A DNA stretch of 25,161 bases from DASXMX01 sp036794395 (lineage in GTDB: Bacteria > Planctomycetota > Phycisphaerae > Tepidisphaerales > Tepidisphaeraceae). This document shows, piece by piece, positions 1 to 6,242 of the stretch (position 1 is the stretch's first letter; each line of letters begins with the position of its first letter). Below the pieces are notes generated by a model. It did not search any database. It saw only the letters and a list, made by a program, of their open reading frames with translations, and was not told where the DNA came from. The DNA is taken from the NCBI GenBank assembly GCA_036794395.1, contig DAIRGS010000076.1:1-25161 (forward strand). The letters run 5' to 3'. The position numbers were made by a program, and so were the translations under genes.

Positions 1-57
1 GCCCCGCTCGCGGGGCGCGGAATGCGTGGACGCTACACCAACACGGAAACTGCTTTA
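1..57. repeat. Partial copy of a GC-palindrome dispersed repeat
   Basis: This stretch matches 20086-20142 with only about five differences. It opens with the palindrome GCCCCGCTCGCGGGGC and continues through GCTACACC to a TTTCCGT-like arm (reading the minus strand) and a TTAA. The fuller copy at 20056-20142 shows that the element is bounded by GGTGTAGC and GCTACACC, so this copy is cut off by the left edge of the window. It is a short dispersed intergenic repeat with no coding capacity. Confidence 0.75.
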
Positions 58-146
58 AGTTCCAGCGGGGGGATCGCGTTGGATATGGATGGATGTCTGC
101 CGGCGGCAGTCGAGCGCACGGCCCAAGGTGGAAGGTGCGGTGACTC

Positions 147-380
147 ATGTCCAGTTTGAGCGTAAATCACTTCGATTCAAGAGACAAATTCATCAGGCCC
201 GATACGCCTTGCGATATGGACGCCGGGGCGGAATACAATGGGAACCAAATAAGTGTCGAGTTGCGGTCCATTTCAGGCGGGGAAGATGTCGGAAATATGA
301 GATTGAAGGGTGTCACTGGCTCTCATCAAGCTCTCACAATCGCATCGCATAATTGCTGTTCCTGTCTGGGAGGAGCATGA
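147..380 (+). CDS. Doubtful small leader ORF upstream of the pseudopilin
   Basis: This is a 77-residue open frame with a GGAAGG about 11 bases before its ATG. Its TGA overlaps the ATG of the pseudopilin as ATGA, the arrangement expected for translational coupling. The protein (MSSLSVNHFDSRDKF...) matches no family I recognise, and its third codon positions look less GC-rich than in neighbouring genes, so it may be a chance frame. Apart from this frame the stretch 61-376 holds no feature I can support, though it presumably contains the pseudopilin promoter. It could equally be an untranslated leader. Confidence 0.2.
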   Translation: MSSLSVNHFDSRDKFIRPDTPCDMDAGAEYNGNQISVELRSISGGEDVGNMRLKGVTGSHQALTIASHNCCSCLGGA

Positions 381-1288
381 AACATCTCACGCGCCGCCAC
401 GGGTTTACTCTGATCGAGTTGCTCGTCGTGATCGGCATCATTCTCGTCCTCACCACCATCATCCTGACGGGAATCAAACATGTGACGAACCTGACGATCC
501 GGCATGAAACGCAGGCGGAACTGAAAGTCTGCGAGGACCTGCTGAGGGAATACCGGAACATCAATGGCCTGAAGAACATTGAGGCACCAGCCGCGTCGAT
601 CGTCGGCACGCCTCCTCGGATGAAGCTTCCAAGTCCAAACTGGATCAGCGGAGAGTATCCGCTTCCCATGTTTGTCGATTCTGCGGATGCGACGGAAATA
701 ATCCTCCCTGAGCAGTCCTCGACTCTGGCCACGTTAGCTTTCGCCGGCAGCTCAACGCAAGCACCTCCGACATCCGGCAGCGCAGGGGATTTTAGCGATC
801 AAAGCGATTTTAGTAACCCGCGCTGGGTGTCGAATGCGATCCGGTGGACCCAGGGGGTGATGTTCATTTTGCTGAAGGATCCCAAGAACCGGGCGCTGGT
901 ATCAGCGCTTCCATCGAAGCGAATCCTTGAAACGCCGCCGTCGTACAAGAGCAACACCGGGGTGACCAACGGCGGCGCTCAGACGCCATATACGATCGAC
1001 GCGGCTGTTCCGCTTGACGGTTTTGGCAATCCGATCATCTTCGTGCCCCGCGGCGGCATGCACGTCTGGATGAAGCTGGGCACGGGTACCTCGCCGGGCA
1101 CTGGTGGGTTGCAGGAGTATGTCGTGCGAACGTCAGGAACGTATCGAGTGAATGCCGGCCCACTGCCACCGGTCGGCGCTAACGACCGTCCCTTCTTCGC
1201 CTCGGCTGGTCAGGACGGGTACTTCACGGATCTGAAAATGGCGGGCGATAAAGCGATCGATAATCTTTACTCGTTTCAGGAGCAGTAG
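377..1288 (+). CDS. Type II secretion / type IV pilin-like pseudopilin (GspG-like)
   Basis: This 303-residue protein has a class III prepilin signal. A short basic leader (MKHLTRRHG) is followed by FTLIELLVVIGIILVL, with the prepilin peptidase site at G/F and the conserved Glu at +5 of the mature protein. The hydrophobic helix (about residues 10-32) would anchor it in the inner membrane before assembly into a pseudopilus. Near the C-terminus DGFGNPI and SAGQDG resemble the DPWGNPY and SxGxDG patterns of GspG-type major pseudopilins. At 303 residues it is about twice the size of a classical GspG, with a long middle insertion. The start at 377 is set by GGGAGGAG just upstream. A type II secretion-type ATPase lies nearby on the other strand, so a shared machine is likely. 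The prepilin class is clear; the exact role is inferred. Confidence 0.9.
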   Translation: MKHLTRRHGFTLIELLVVIGIILVLTTIILTGIKHVTNLTIRHETQAELKVCEDLLREYRNINGLKNIEAPAASIVGTPPRMKLPSPNWISGEYPLPMFVDSADATEIILPEQSSTLATLAFAGSSTQAPPTSGSAGDFSDQSDFSNPRWVSNAIRWTQGVMFILLKDPKNRALVSALPSKRILETPPSYKSNTGVTNGGAQTPYTIDAAVPLDGFGNPIIFVPRGGMHVWMKLGTGTSPGTGGLQEYVVRTSGTYRVNAGPLPPVGANDRPFFASAGQDGYFTDLKMAGDKAIDNLYSFQEQ

Positions 1289-1306
1289 GTCGGCGCAATT
1301 GCGAAA

Positions 1307-1377
1307 ATGGCGTGGTCGCTTCAGCGACCATGTCTTTTGCCCATCGAACGACATGGTTGCTGAAGCAACCACGCCAT
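1307..1377. repeat. Inverted pair of REP-like hairpins
   Basis: Two 28-base arms (1307-1334 and 1350-1377) are inverted copies of each other, differing at two positions. Each arm is itself a perfect small hairpin, GGTCGC-TTCA-GCGACC in the first and GGTTGC-TGAA-GCAACC in the second. The two differences pair with each other inside the small hairpin (C-G in one arm, T-A in the other), so the structure is kept while the sequence changes. This is the layout of REP/BIME elements. It lies between the 3' ends of the pseudopilin and the convergent small gene at 1399. No T-run follows, so a simple terminator is less likely. Confidence 0.8.
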
Positions 1378-1398
1378 GGGTGTCCGCGGCCAATCGCG

Positions 1399-1677
1399 TT
1401 ACAGCTGACCTTTTCCCAGTCCCGGCGGGACGCCCCAGCGTTTGCGGACCTCGGCATCCATGCGGTCGATGACGGTCTTTCTGTGTTTGTGATAGGCGAG
1501 GGCCTCGGCGGTGTGGCGGCCCTGGCGATCCTTCCAGCCGCTGTGGCGTGCGGCGCCGGCCAGTTGGGTGAGCTTGTCGAGGGCTTCGTTGCCGCCCTGG
1601 ATTTCGGCGCGGATCGCGCGGTTGATTGCCTTGGGGAGTTTGCCGCCGTACTTGGCGCGGATCTTCCGGTCGTCCAT
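1399..1677 (-). CDS. Small basic protein of unknown function
   Basis: This is a 92-residue, Lys/Arg-rich protein beginning MDDRKIRAKYGGKLPKAINR. No signal peptide, membrane segment or metal motif is visible. The second half (KDRQGRHTAEALAYHKHRK and onward) is highly charged and predicted helical, and the protein ends in WGVPPGLGKGQL. An AAGGA sits about eight bases before the ATG, and codon use is GC-rich like the neighbours, so the gene is probably real. It is isolated, with a REP-like hairpin after its stop and a composite repeat upstream. I do not recognise the family. It lacks the HUH and Tyr signature of REP-associated transposases. Confidence 0.6.
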   Translation of the reverse strand: MDDRKIRAKYGGKLPKAINRAIRAEIQGGNEALDKLTQLAGAARHSGWKDRQGRHTAEALAYHKHRKTVIDRMDAEVRKRWGVPPGLGKGQL

Positions 1678-1808
1678 TCCTGCGTCCTTTTGAAATCAGC
1701 CGCGTGGGCGGTGAAAAGCCACGGTGGGTATTCTCCACGGCGGTGGGGCGGGCCGCCAGTCGTTGACGTGGCAATCCATATATGTGCAGGGTCCAACTTA
1801 AACGACCG

Positions 1809-2170
1809 TGCGCGATTCAGCGACATTGGGTTTTCGTGGCACGGGTTTCTAACCCGTGTTTGGGGCAGCCGCGGATCCGGCGCCGGGTCAGATGTGGGAA
1901 AACCAACTTGCCGAATCGAGCATTTCCTGTGGGCAAATTCAGAAGGTTGTCCAACTGTCGGAACTTGGTTTTCCCACATCTAACCCGTCGCGGGTGGTCA
2001 ACTCCCTCGATCATGGGCTGTCTTCGACCCTGAGGCTCTCTTCGAGCCTGAGCCTCAGCCCGCGACGAGCTCTCTTCGAGCCTGAGCCTCAGAGCCGAAG
2101 GCGGTCGAGTCGAGCCGAAGGCAGACCCGAAGGGGAAGCCCCATGCCACGAGATGGCGCGGAATCGTGGT
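1809..2170. repeat. Composite palindromic repeat, copy A
   Basis: This non-coding block of about 360 bases is homologous to 16898-17172. Its ends are imperfect inverted repeats built on GCGATTCCGCGCCAT and GTGGCAYGGGYTTC. Just inside the left end is an 8-bp hairpin (CACGGGTT-TCT-AACCCGTG, 1840-1858). Copy B carries the equivalent hairpin CATGGGCT-TCG-AGCCCATG with paired changes. The middle (about 1852-2018) matches copy B only as reverse complement, whereas the ends and the TGTCTTCGACCCTGAGGCT tail match directly. Copy A also holds a 22-bp direct duplication (2037-2058 and 2071-2092). It accounts for most of the gene-free stretch 1678-2326; I see nothing definite in 1678-1808. Confidence 0.8.
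1890..1981. repeat. 92-bp MITE-like core with terminal inverted repeats
   Basis: The segment begins AGATGTGGGAAAACCAA and ends with the reverse complement TTGGTTTTCCCACATCT. The interior contains CAAATTCAGAAGGTTGTCC followed by AACTGTC. The same 92-bp unit is present at 16969-17060 in the opposite orientation, and one end of it recurs at 25054. There is no open frame inside, so it would be non-autonomous if mobile. Confidence 0.75.
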
Positions 2171-2230
2171 GCATGGTCATACAGGGTGGGCAGAGGGGAA
2201 GAAGGAATCGCGTTACGATGCGGTGATGTT

Positions 2231-2254
2231 GGGCGGACACAGGAAGGTCCGCCC
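2231..2254. repeat. GGGCGGAC hairpin
   Basis: A perfect 8-bp stem (GGGCGGAC and GTCCGCCC) with an 8-base loop, 73 bases past the stop of the minus-strand ATPase gene. No T-run follows on either strand, so it is more like a short extragenic palindrome than a rho-independent terminator. Confidence 0.5.
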
Positions 2255-2326
2255 CTACTGGCGTTGCACGCGTGCGGGGGCGATCTATCGCACGCCTAAT
2301 CCTGCAATGCCGCGGCACACCTTCGA

Positions 2327-3568
2327 TCAATCCTCGAGCAGCAGCTGTTCGCTGGGGATGACGCGGAAGACTTCTTCGATGCTGGTATGGCCCTGGGCGA
2401 CCTTGAGCAACGCGGCCTGGCGGAACTGGAGCATGCCTTCCTCCACGGCCTTGTCGCGGAGCTCGCGGGAGGGTCGGGCGTTGGCGATCAGATCTCGAAT
2501 GGCCGAGGAGACCTGCATGACTTCAAAGACGCCGGTGCGGCTGGAGTAGCCGGTCATCCCGCAGCTTTTGCAGCCGCTGGCGGAGTGAAGGGTATGGCCT
2601 TCCGTGGGTGCGAGGAGATTGCGGATTTCGTCGAACGAGTGCGTTGCGTCGCTGATGTCGAGGCTGGATCGGCAATTCGGGCAGAGGGTTCGAAGCAGGC
2701 GCTGCGAGATTACGCCGCGTAGCGAGGCGGCCAGGAAGTGGGGATGAGCGCCAAGATTCCTCAGCGCCTGAACGGCCGCGGGGGCGGCGGGGGCGTGCAG
2801 CGTGGCGAAGACGAGCGTGCCGCTGTTGGCGGCATGCACCACCGTGCGGGCAGTTTCTTCGTCGCGAATCTCGCCGACCATGATCACATCGGGGCTCTGG
2901 CGAAGCACACTGCGAAGAAGCTCGGCGAACCCAAGATCAATCAGCGGATTGACCTGCGACTGGCGCAGGCCCTCGATTGCGAATTCGATTGGATCTTCGA
3001 TGGTGTTGATTTTGCGCGTGCCGTCGTTGATGCGCATGAGCGATGAATAGAGCGTGGCGGTCTTGCCAGAACCGGTGGGACCGGTGATCAGGATCAGGCC
3101 GCCGGGGCTCTGGATCATGCCACGATATTGATCGAGCTGGCCGGTCGACATGCCCAACTGGTCGAGGACCAGATGCTGCTGATCGTGGGGGACAAGGCGG
3201 ATTGCGAGGTCTTCGCCATGCAGCGTGGGGATGGCATTAATGCGGAGATCGACGCCTGAATCGGCGGCATCGTCGGGTTCAAAAATCCACCGGCCATCCT
3301 GCGGCCGGCGACGTTCGGACGTATCCATCGACGCGCTTGCTTTAACATGTGCCAGGCACCGCCGGCCATGATCCACCGGCAACACGCTCAGCGGGCGAAC
3401 GATGCCCAGGTGGCGCATCTGCACGAGGACATGATTCGGCGCGGCGCTGAAGAACAAATCGCTGGCGCCCAGATGAACGGCTTCGCGGACGAGTTGAAAG
3501 ACGGCATTTTCCGGGGAACTTTTGCCCAGGTCGATCAAGTTCGATGCTTCGATGACTTTTCCGTCCAC
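2327..3568 (-). CDS. GspE/PilB-type secretion or pilus assembly ATPase
   Basis: This is a 413-residue cytoplasmic hexameric ATPase of the type II secretion/type IV pilus class, which powers pseudopilus or pilus extension. It has an N2-like domain (about 20-130), Walker A GPTGSGKT (163-170), an Asp box around INTIEDPIE (187-195), Walker B with DVIMVGEIRDEETA (227-240), the His box FATLHA (254-259), and a four-cysteine zinc site formed by CPNC (296-299) and CKSC (333-336). The zinc site favours GspE/PilB over the retraction ATPase PilT. At 413 residues it lacks the N-terminal T2SSE_N domain found in most GspE/PilB proteins. The start is GTG, supported by AGGAG eight bases upstream. It follows a STAS gene by 47 bases, so the two are probably co-transcribed. 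Confidence 0.93.
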   Translation of the reverse strand: MDGKVIEASNLIDLGKSSPENAVFQLVREAVHLGASDLFFSAAPNHVLVQMRHLGIVRPLSVLPVDHGRRCLAHVKASASMDTSERRRPQDGRWIFEPDDAADSGVDLRINAIPTLHGEDLAIRLVPHDQQHLVLDQLGMSTGQLDQYRGMIQSPGGLILITGPTGSGKTATLYSSLMRINDGTRKINTIEDPIEFAIEGLRQSQVNPLIDLGFAELLRSVLRQSPDVIMVGEIRDEETARTVVHAANSGTLVFATLHAPAAPAAVQALRNLGAHPHFLAASLRGVISQRLLRTLCPNCRSSLDISDATHSFDEIRNLLAPTEGHTLHSASGCKSCGMTGYSSRTGVFEVMQVSSAIRDLIANARPSRELRDKAVEEGMLQFRQAALLKVAQGHTSIEEVFRVIPSEQLLLED

Positions 3569-3615
3569 GATGTGCTCCTGCTAATTCGAAAAGACAATCC
3601 GGCAGAGATGAAACC

Positions 3616-4002
3616 TCAGGCGGCCTGCGCTGGCGCGGCGCCATTCAACAGCATGCGCGCGGCGGGCTCGTTGGATACGATGGGAATAATTTTGCCGATT
3701 TTCAGAATGTCCAGCATCTGGCGGGCACGCGGCACAACGGAGTGAATCGCGATCGAACCGCCGGCGGTTCGGAATTGCTTGGTGGTTGAGATCAGCCAGG
3801 CGATGGCGGTCGAGTCCATGAAGTCGGTCCTGGACATATCAAGGATGACGCGATTCCCCGACCAGCCGGCCCCCAGGATTCCTTCCAGCGGATTGCGGGC
3901 CCCCAGGCTTACGGAACTGGCGGTGATATTTCCGTTGGAGGCGATGCGGATGCAGCCGTCCTTATCAATGGAAACCAGAGAGAGAATGCTGTTTTCGTTC
4001 AT
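3616..4002 (-). CDS. STAS-domain protein (anti-sigma factor antagonist-like)
   Basis: This 128-residue protein has the STAS fold of SpoIIAA/RsbV-type switches. The hallmark is DMSRTDFMDSTAIAWL, in which the Ser of DST is the residue phosphorylated in this family, followed by the helix and strand FRTAGGSIAIHSV and a C-terminal helix LDILKIGKIIPI. The frame stays open upstream to 4122, but the ATG at 4002 has GGAGA at good spacing and starts where STAS domains normally start. It lies 47 bases before the secretion ATPase, presumably in one transcript. No anti-sigma kinase or sigma factor gene is in the window, so the partner is unknown. Phospho-regulation of secretion or pilus assembly is an inference from linkage only. 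Confidence 0.85.
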   Translation of the reverse strand: MNENSILSLVSIDKDGCIRIASNGNITASSVSLGARNPLEGILGAGWSGNRVILDMSRTDFMDSTAIAWLISTTKQFRTAGGSIAIHSVVPRARQMLDILKIGKIIPIVSNEPAARMLLNGAAPAQAA

Positions 4003-4094
4003 GATTGTCTCCTGCCGACCGGTGGAAATGCCCTGGCCAACTGATGAAGCCACGGGTCTCATCGGAACATTCGATGCCGGTATTGAGGGGAGGG

Positions 4095-4278
4095 TTAAGC
4101 CGGAAAAATCATGACTTACCACGGAGGCACGGAGGCCACGGAGAAATGCGGAGAAAATCCATCTGTAAGCCGCGCAACCTGCAGCTCATAACTGTGACGG
4201 CAATTCAGGTGTAATTACTTTCGTGACCTGGTCTTCTCCGTGTCCTCCGCGCCTCCGTGGTGAATAATCCGGGTTAAG
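4095..4278. repeat. MITE-like element, copy 1 (CACGGAGGC family)
   Basis: This element of about 184 bases has nested inverted ends. The outer ends read TTAAGCCGGA and, from the other side, TTAACCCGGA. The inner arms are CCACGGAGGCACGGAGG on the left and CCTCCGCGCCTCCGTGG on the right. The interior contains GACGGCAATTCAGGTGTAA, identical in copy 2 at 17179-17360. The right end overlaps the TAA stop of the cation exporter gene (4274-4276). No coding capacity. Similar CACGGAGGC palindromes are, from memory, widespread in environmental bacterial genomes. Confidence 0.85.
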
Positions 4279-5281
4279 CCTGCTGAATTTTCGGGTCCGG
4301 TAAAGGCGCGCCGGCGGCGGACCTGGGCGCGAGGTGCGGCTGTGTTGCCACGCTGAATGCCTGGCAGGTTAGGCAGCCGTGATTTTTGCACGGCTCAATA
4401 TGAGCTGTGGCGTTGCCTTCAACCAGCGCCTGTTCGATTTCATATTCAATGGCGCTGGCCACTTCATGGCCACGACGAACTTCCCAGTCGGCAGGGACCA
4501 TAATATGGAAATCCACCCAGTGATACCGGCCGCTGTGGCGGTGCCGCAGCTTGTGATAACTGCAAATGTGCGGCTCCTGTCCGCCGGGCCCGACATGCGA
4601 ATCGAGAATTCTCTCCAGCAGCGCCTGATCTTCCATGTCCTGGCGGTCCATCAGGCCGGCAGCGGCATGCCGAATGAGGGCGATTCCGATTCCCGCAATG
4701 TAAAAGGCCACCACGATCGCGATGGCCGGGTCGATCCACGTGCGGCCGGTAATCCTCACCAGCAGCAGCGCGATCAGGGCAAATACACTCGATATCGCAT
4801 CACTAAGCAGATGCTTGCCATCGGCTTCGAGTGTCACCGATCGGGTCTGTCGGCCCGTCCTCAGCAGGTAAAGCCCCGCGGCGCCATTCACGAAAAGTGC
4901 CCCCGCCAGAATGATCGTCGCGACGCCCAGATTTTCAGGTTTGAGGCTGCCGCGTACCAGGGCAATGATCGCATTCACGCTCGCGGCAATGGCTGCCAAA
5001 ACGATCATTCCGCCCTCGAACATTCCAGCGAAAAACTCAATCTTTCCATGACCGTAAGGATGTTCCGAATCAGCGGGTGTATGGGCCAGCGACAGCGAGT
5101 AAATCGCGAACGCCGCCGCGGCGACGTTCACGATGGATTCAAGCGCATCAGAAAAAATCGCCGCCGAGCCCGACAGACCGTAAGCCACGAATTTGGCAAT
5201 GACCAGCGCCACCGAAACAACCAGCGCCAGGATGGCCGCTCGGCGTTCATTGGCGGGAATATGTGTGGGCCACATGCGCAT
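4274..5281 (-). CDS. CDF-family cation efflux transporter
   Basis: This 335-residue inner-membrane protein is a cation diffusion facilitator, a proton-coupled exporter of divalent metals. Six transmembrane helices fit: about 15-38, 45-66, 83-108, 118-140, 160-177 and 183-204. Family signatures are SDALESIVN in helix 2 (44-52), HPYGHGKIE in the following loop and DGKHLLSDAISS in helix 5, where His157 and Asp161 form the expected HxxxD site. The C-terminal cytoplasmic domain (about 210-315) is the CDF dimerisation domain, with extra His and Cys in its tail (CKNHGCLTC). Helix 2 has D45/E48/N52 rather than the HxxxD of Zn-specific CzcD, so the metal cannot be assigned. Two ATGs (5281, 5275) and an in-frame TTG (5305) are possible starts; none has a good ribosome site. 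A MITE-like element supplies the stop region. Confidence 0.9.
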   Translation of the reverse strand: MRMWPTHIPANERRAAILALVVSVALVIAKFVAYGLSGSAAIFSDALESIVNVAAAAFAIYSLSLAHTPADSEHPYGHGKIEFFAGMFEGGMIVLAAIAASVNAIIALVRGSLKPENLGVATIILAGALFVNGAAGLYLLRTGRQTRSVTLEADGKHLLSDAISSVFALIALLLVRITGRTWIDPAIAIVVAFYIAGIGIALIRHAAAGLMDRQDMEDQALLERILDSHVGPGGQEPHICSYHKLRHRHSGRYHWVDFHIMVPADWEVRRGHEVASAIEYEIEQALVEGNATAHIEPCKNHGCLTCQAFSVATQPHLAPRSAAGAPLPDPKIQQA

Positions 5282-5391
5282 GGGTTCAAGCAACGCCGAT
5301 CGCAAATTTGCATGGCAGCATTCGTGAGGTCGGGATTATAGGTATTTGAGTTGGTTACGGCATAGCAGCCCACGCGGCTTGAACACGCTGG

Positions 5392-5859
5392 CTATGCACT
5401 GACTTCGTGGAGAAACCCGACGGGATCGAGAATGCGAAGTGAGGGAAAGCGTTTCTGAAACTCTACCGCTTCCGGCTTGGTCGAGTCCATCAGGTCGAGC
5501 AAATCCTTGTCTCTCGAAACAATAAGTTTTGCATCTGCTGCAAGCGCGAGGTTGATGTAATGTGCGTCGTCGGGATCTCGCGGATAGGTAAAGACTTCGG
5601 GGAAGCCGTCGAGCAGCGTAGCCGCGATTTCGATTGCTTCAAACAACCCCTCAACTCGGGCGGCAACAAGATGAAGTTTTTCGATGACCTTCGGTCGGCC
5701 GGTGACGTCACGCAACTCTTCAAGAACTGAAGGCGACACGAAAAGGTTAATTCTTCCATCGATGGCAAGTTGGACGCATTGGCCAGCCGGTCCATTGGGG
5801 GAGCCAAGGGCCTGAAGGAAGGTGTTGCAATCAAAGACGACTCTGTTGCCGGTCGTCAT
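5392..5859 (-). CDS. PIN-domain ribonuclease, putative toxin
   Basis: This 155-residue protein is a PIN-domain nuclease of the putative toxin-antitoxin PIN family. The acidic metal-binding set is visible: Asp in VVFDCN near residue 10, Glu in SPSVLEELRDV, Asp in DPDDAHYINLA and Asp in VSRDKDLL. In the family these coordinate Mg or Mn for RNA cleavage. Its ATG overlaps the stop of the upstream 86-residue gene as ATGA, the usual antitoxin-then-toxin coupling. The targets are unknown. The fold call is firm; the toxin role rests on gene order. Confidence 0.88.
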   Translation of the reverse strand: MTTGNRVVFDCNTFLQALGSPNGPAGQCVQLAIDGRINLFVSPSVLEELRDVTGRPKVIEKLHLVAARVEGLFEAIEIAATLLDGFPEVFTYPRDPDDAHYINLALAADAKLIVSRDKDLLDLMDSTKPEAVEFQKRFPSLRILDPVGFLHEVSA

Positions 5860-6116
5860 CCGATTCGTTTCCCACGGCGTTCGGCACGCATCGCGTGCTT
5901 TTCACTTTCGAGGAAATCCGAGAGCTCGTCTTCGCTCATGCCGCTCCGTGCGAATGCTTCGCCAATAGGCCCACTGATATCTTCAAGCGACTTCGGCGGC
6001 GCCGCCATGAGTTCAAGATGCCGGGAGGCGTAAGTTTCCACGTCGACGCCTGCGGCGGCGGCTTTGGCCCTAAGCCTGGCTTCGGCTTCCGGAGAAATGG
6101 AAAGGCTGAGAACCAT
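5856..6116 (-). CDS. Putative antitoxin of the PIN toxin
   Basis: This 86-residue charged protein begins MVLSLSISPEAEARLRAKAA, a strand-helix start like ribbon-helix-helix or similar DNA-binding antitoxins. The GVDVETYASRHLE segment and an acidic, helical middle (GMSEDELSDFLESEKHAMRAE) follow, the kind of region that wraps a PIN toxin's active site. The basic tail RAERRGKRIG ends with a TGA that overlaps the toxin ATG. I do not recognise a named antitoxin family; the assignment is from position, size and composition. Such pairs are usually autoregulated from the antitoxin promoter, which would lie in 6117-6242, shared with the divergent peptidase gene. Confidence 0.72.
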   Translation of the reverse strand: MVLSLSISPEAEARLRAKAAAAGVDVETYASRHLELMAAPPKSLEDISGPIGEAFARSGMSEDELSDFLESEKHAMRAERRGKRIG

Positions 6117-6242
6117 GACCTTGATTCTATCACGCCGGGGACTTCGGGAACAGGTGTTTTCGGTTTGGGAGCGTCTGTGGCGAGTTGGATCGTACTTCGA
6201 GTTATGAATGGGCGAGACTCTTCGATTCGCTACACTGTTTCG

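Noticed and set aside
1312..1983. Plus-strand frame across the repeat stretch and opposite the 92-residue gene
   Set aside because: It runs through a palindromic repeat and the minus-strand gene, with no ribosome site and no domain.
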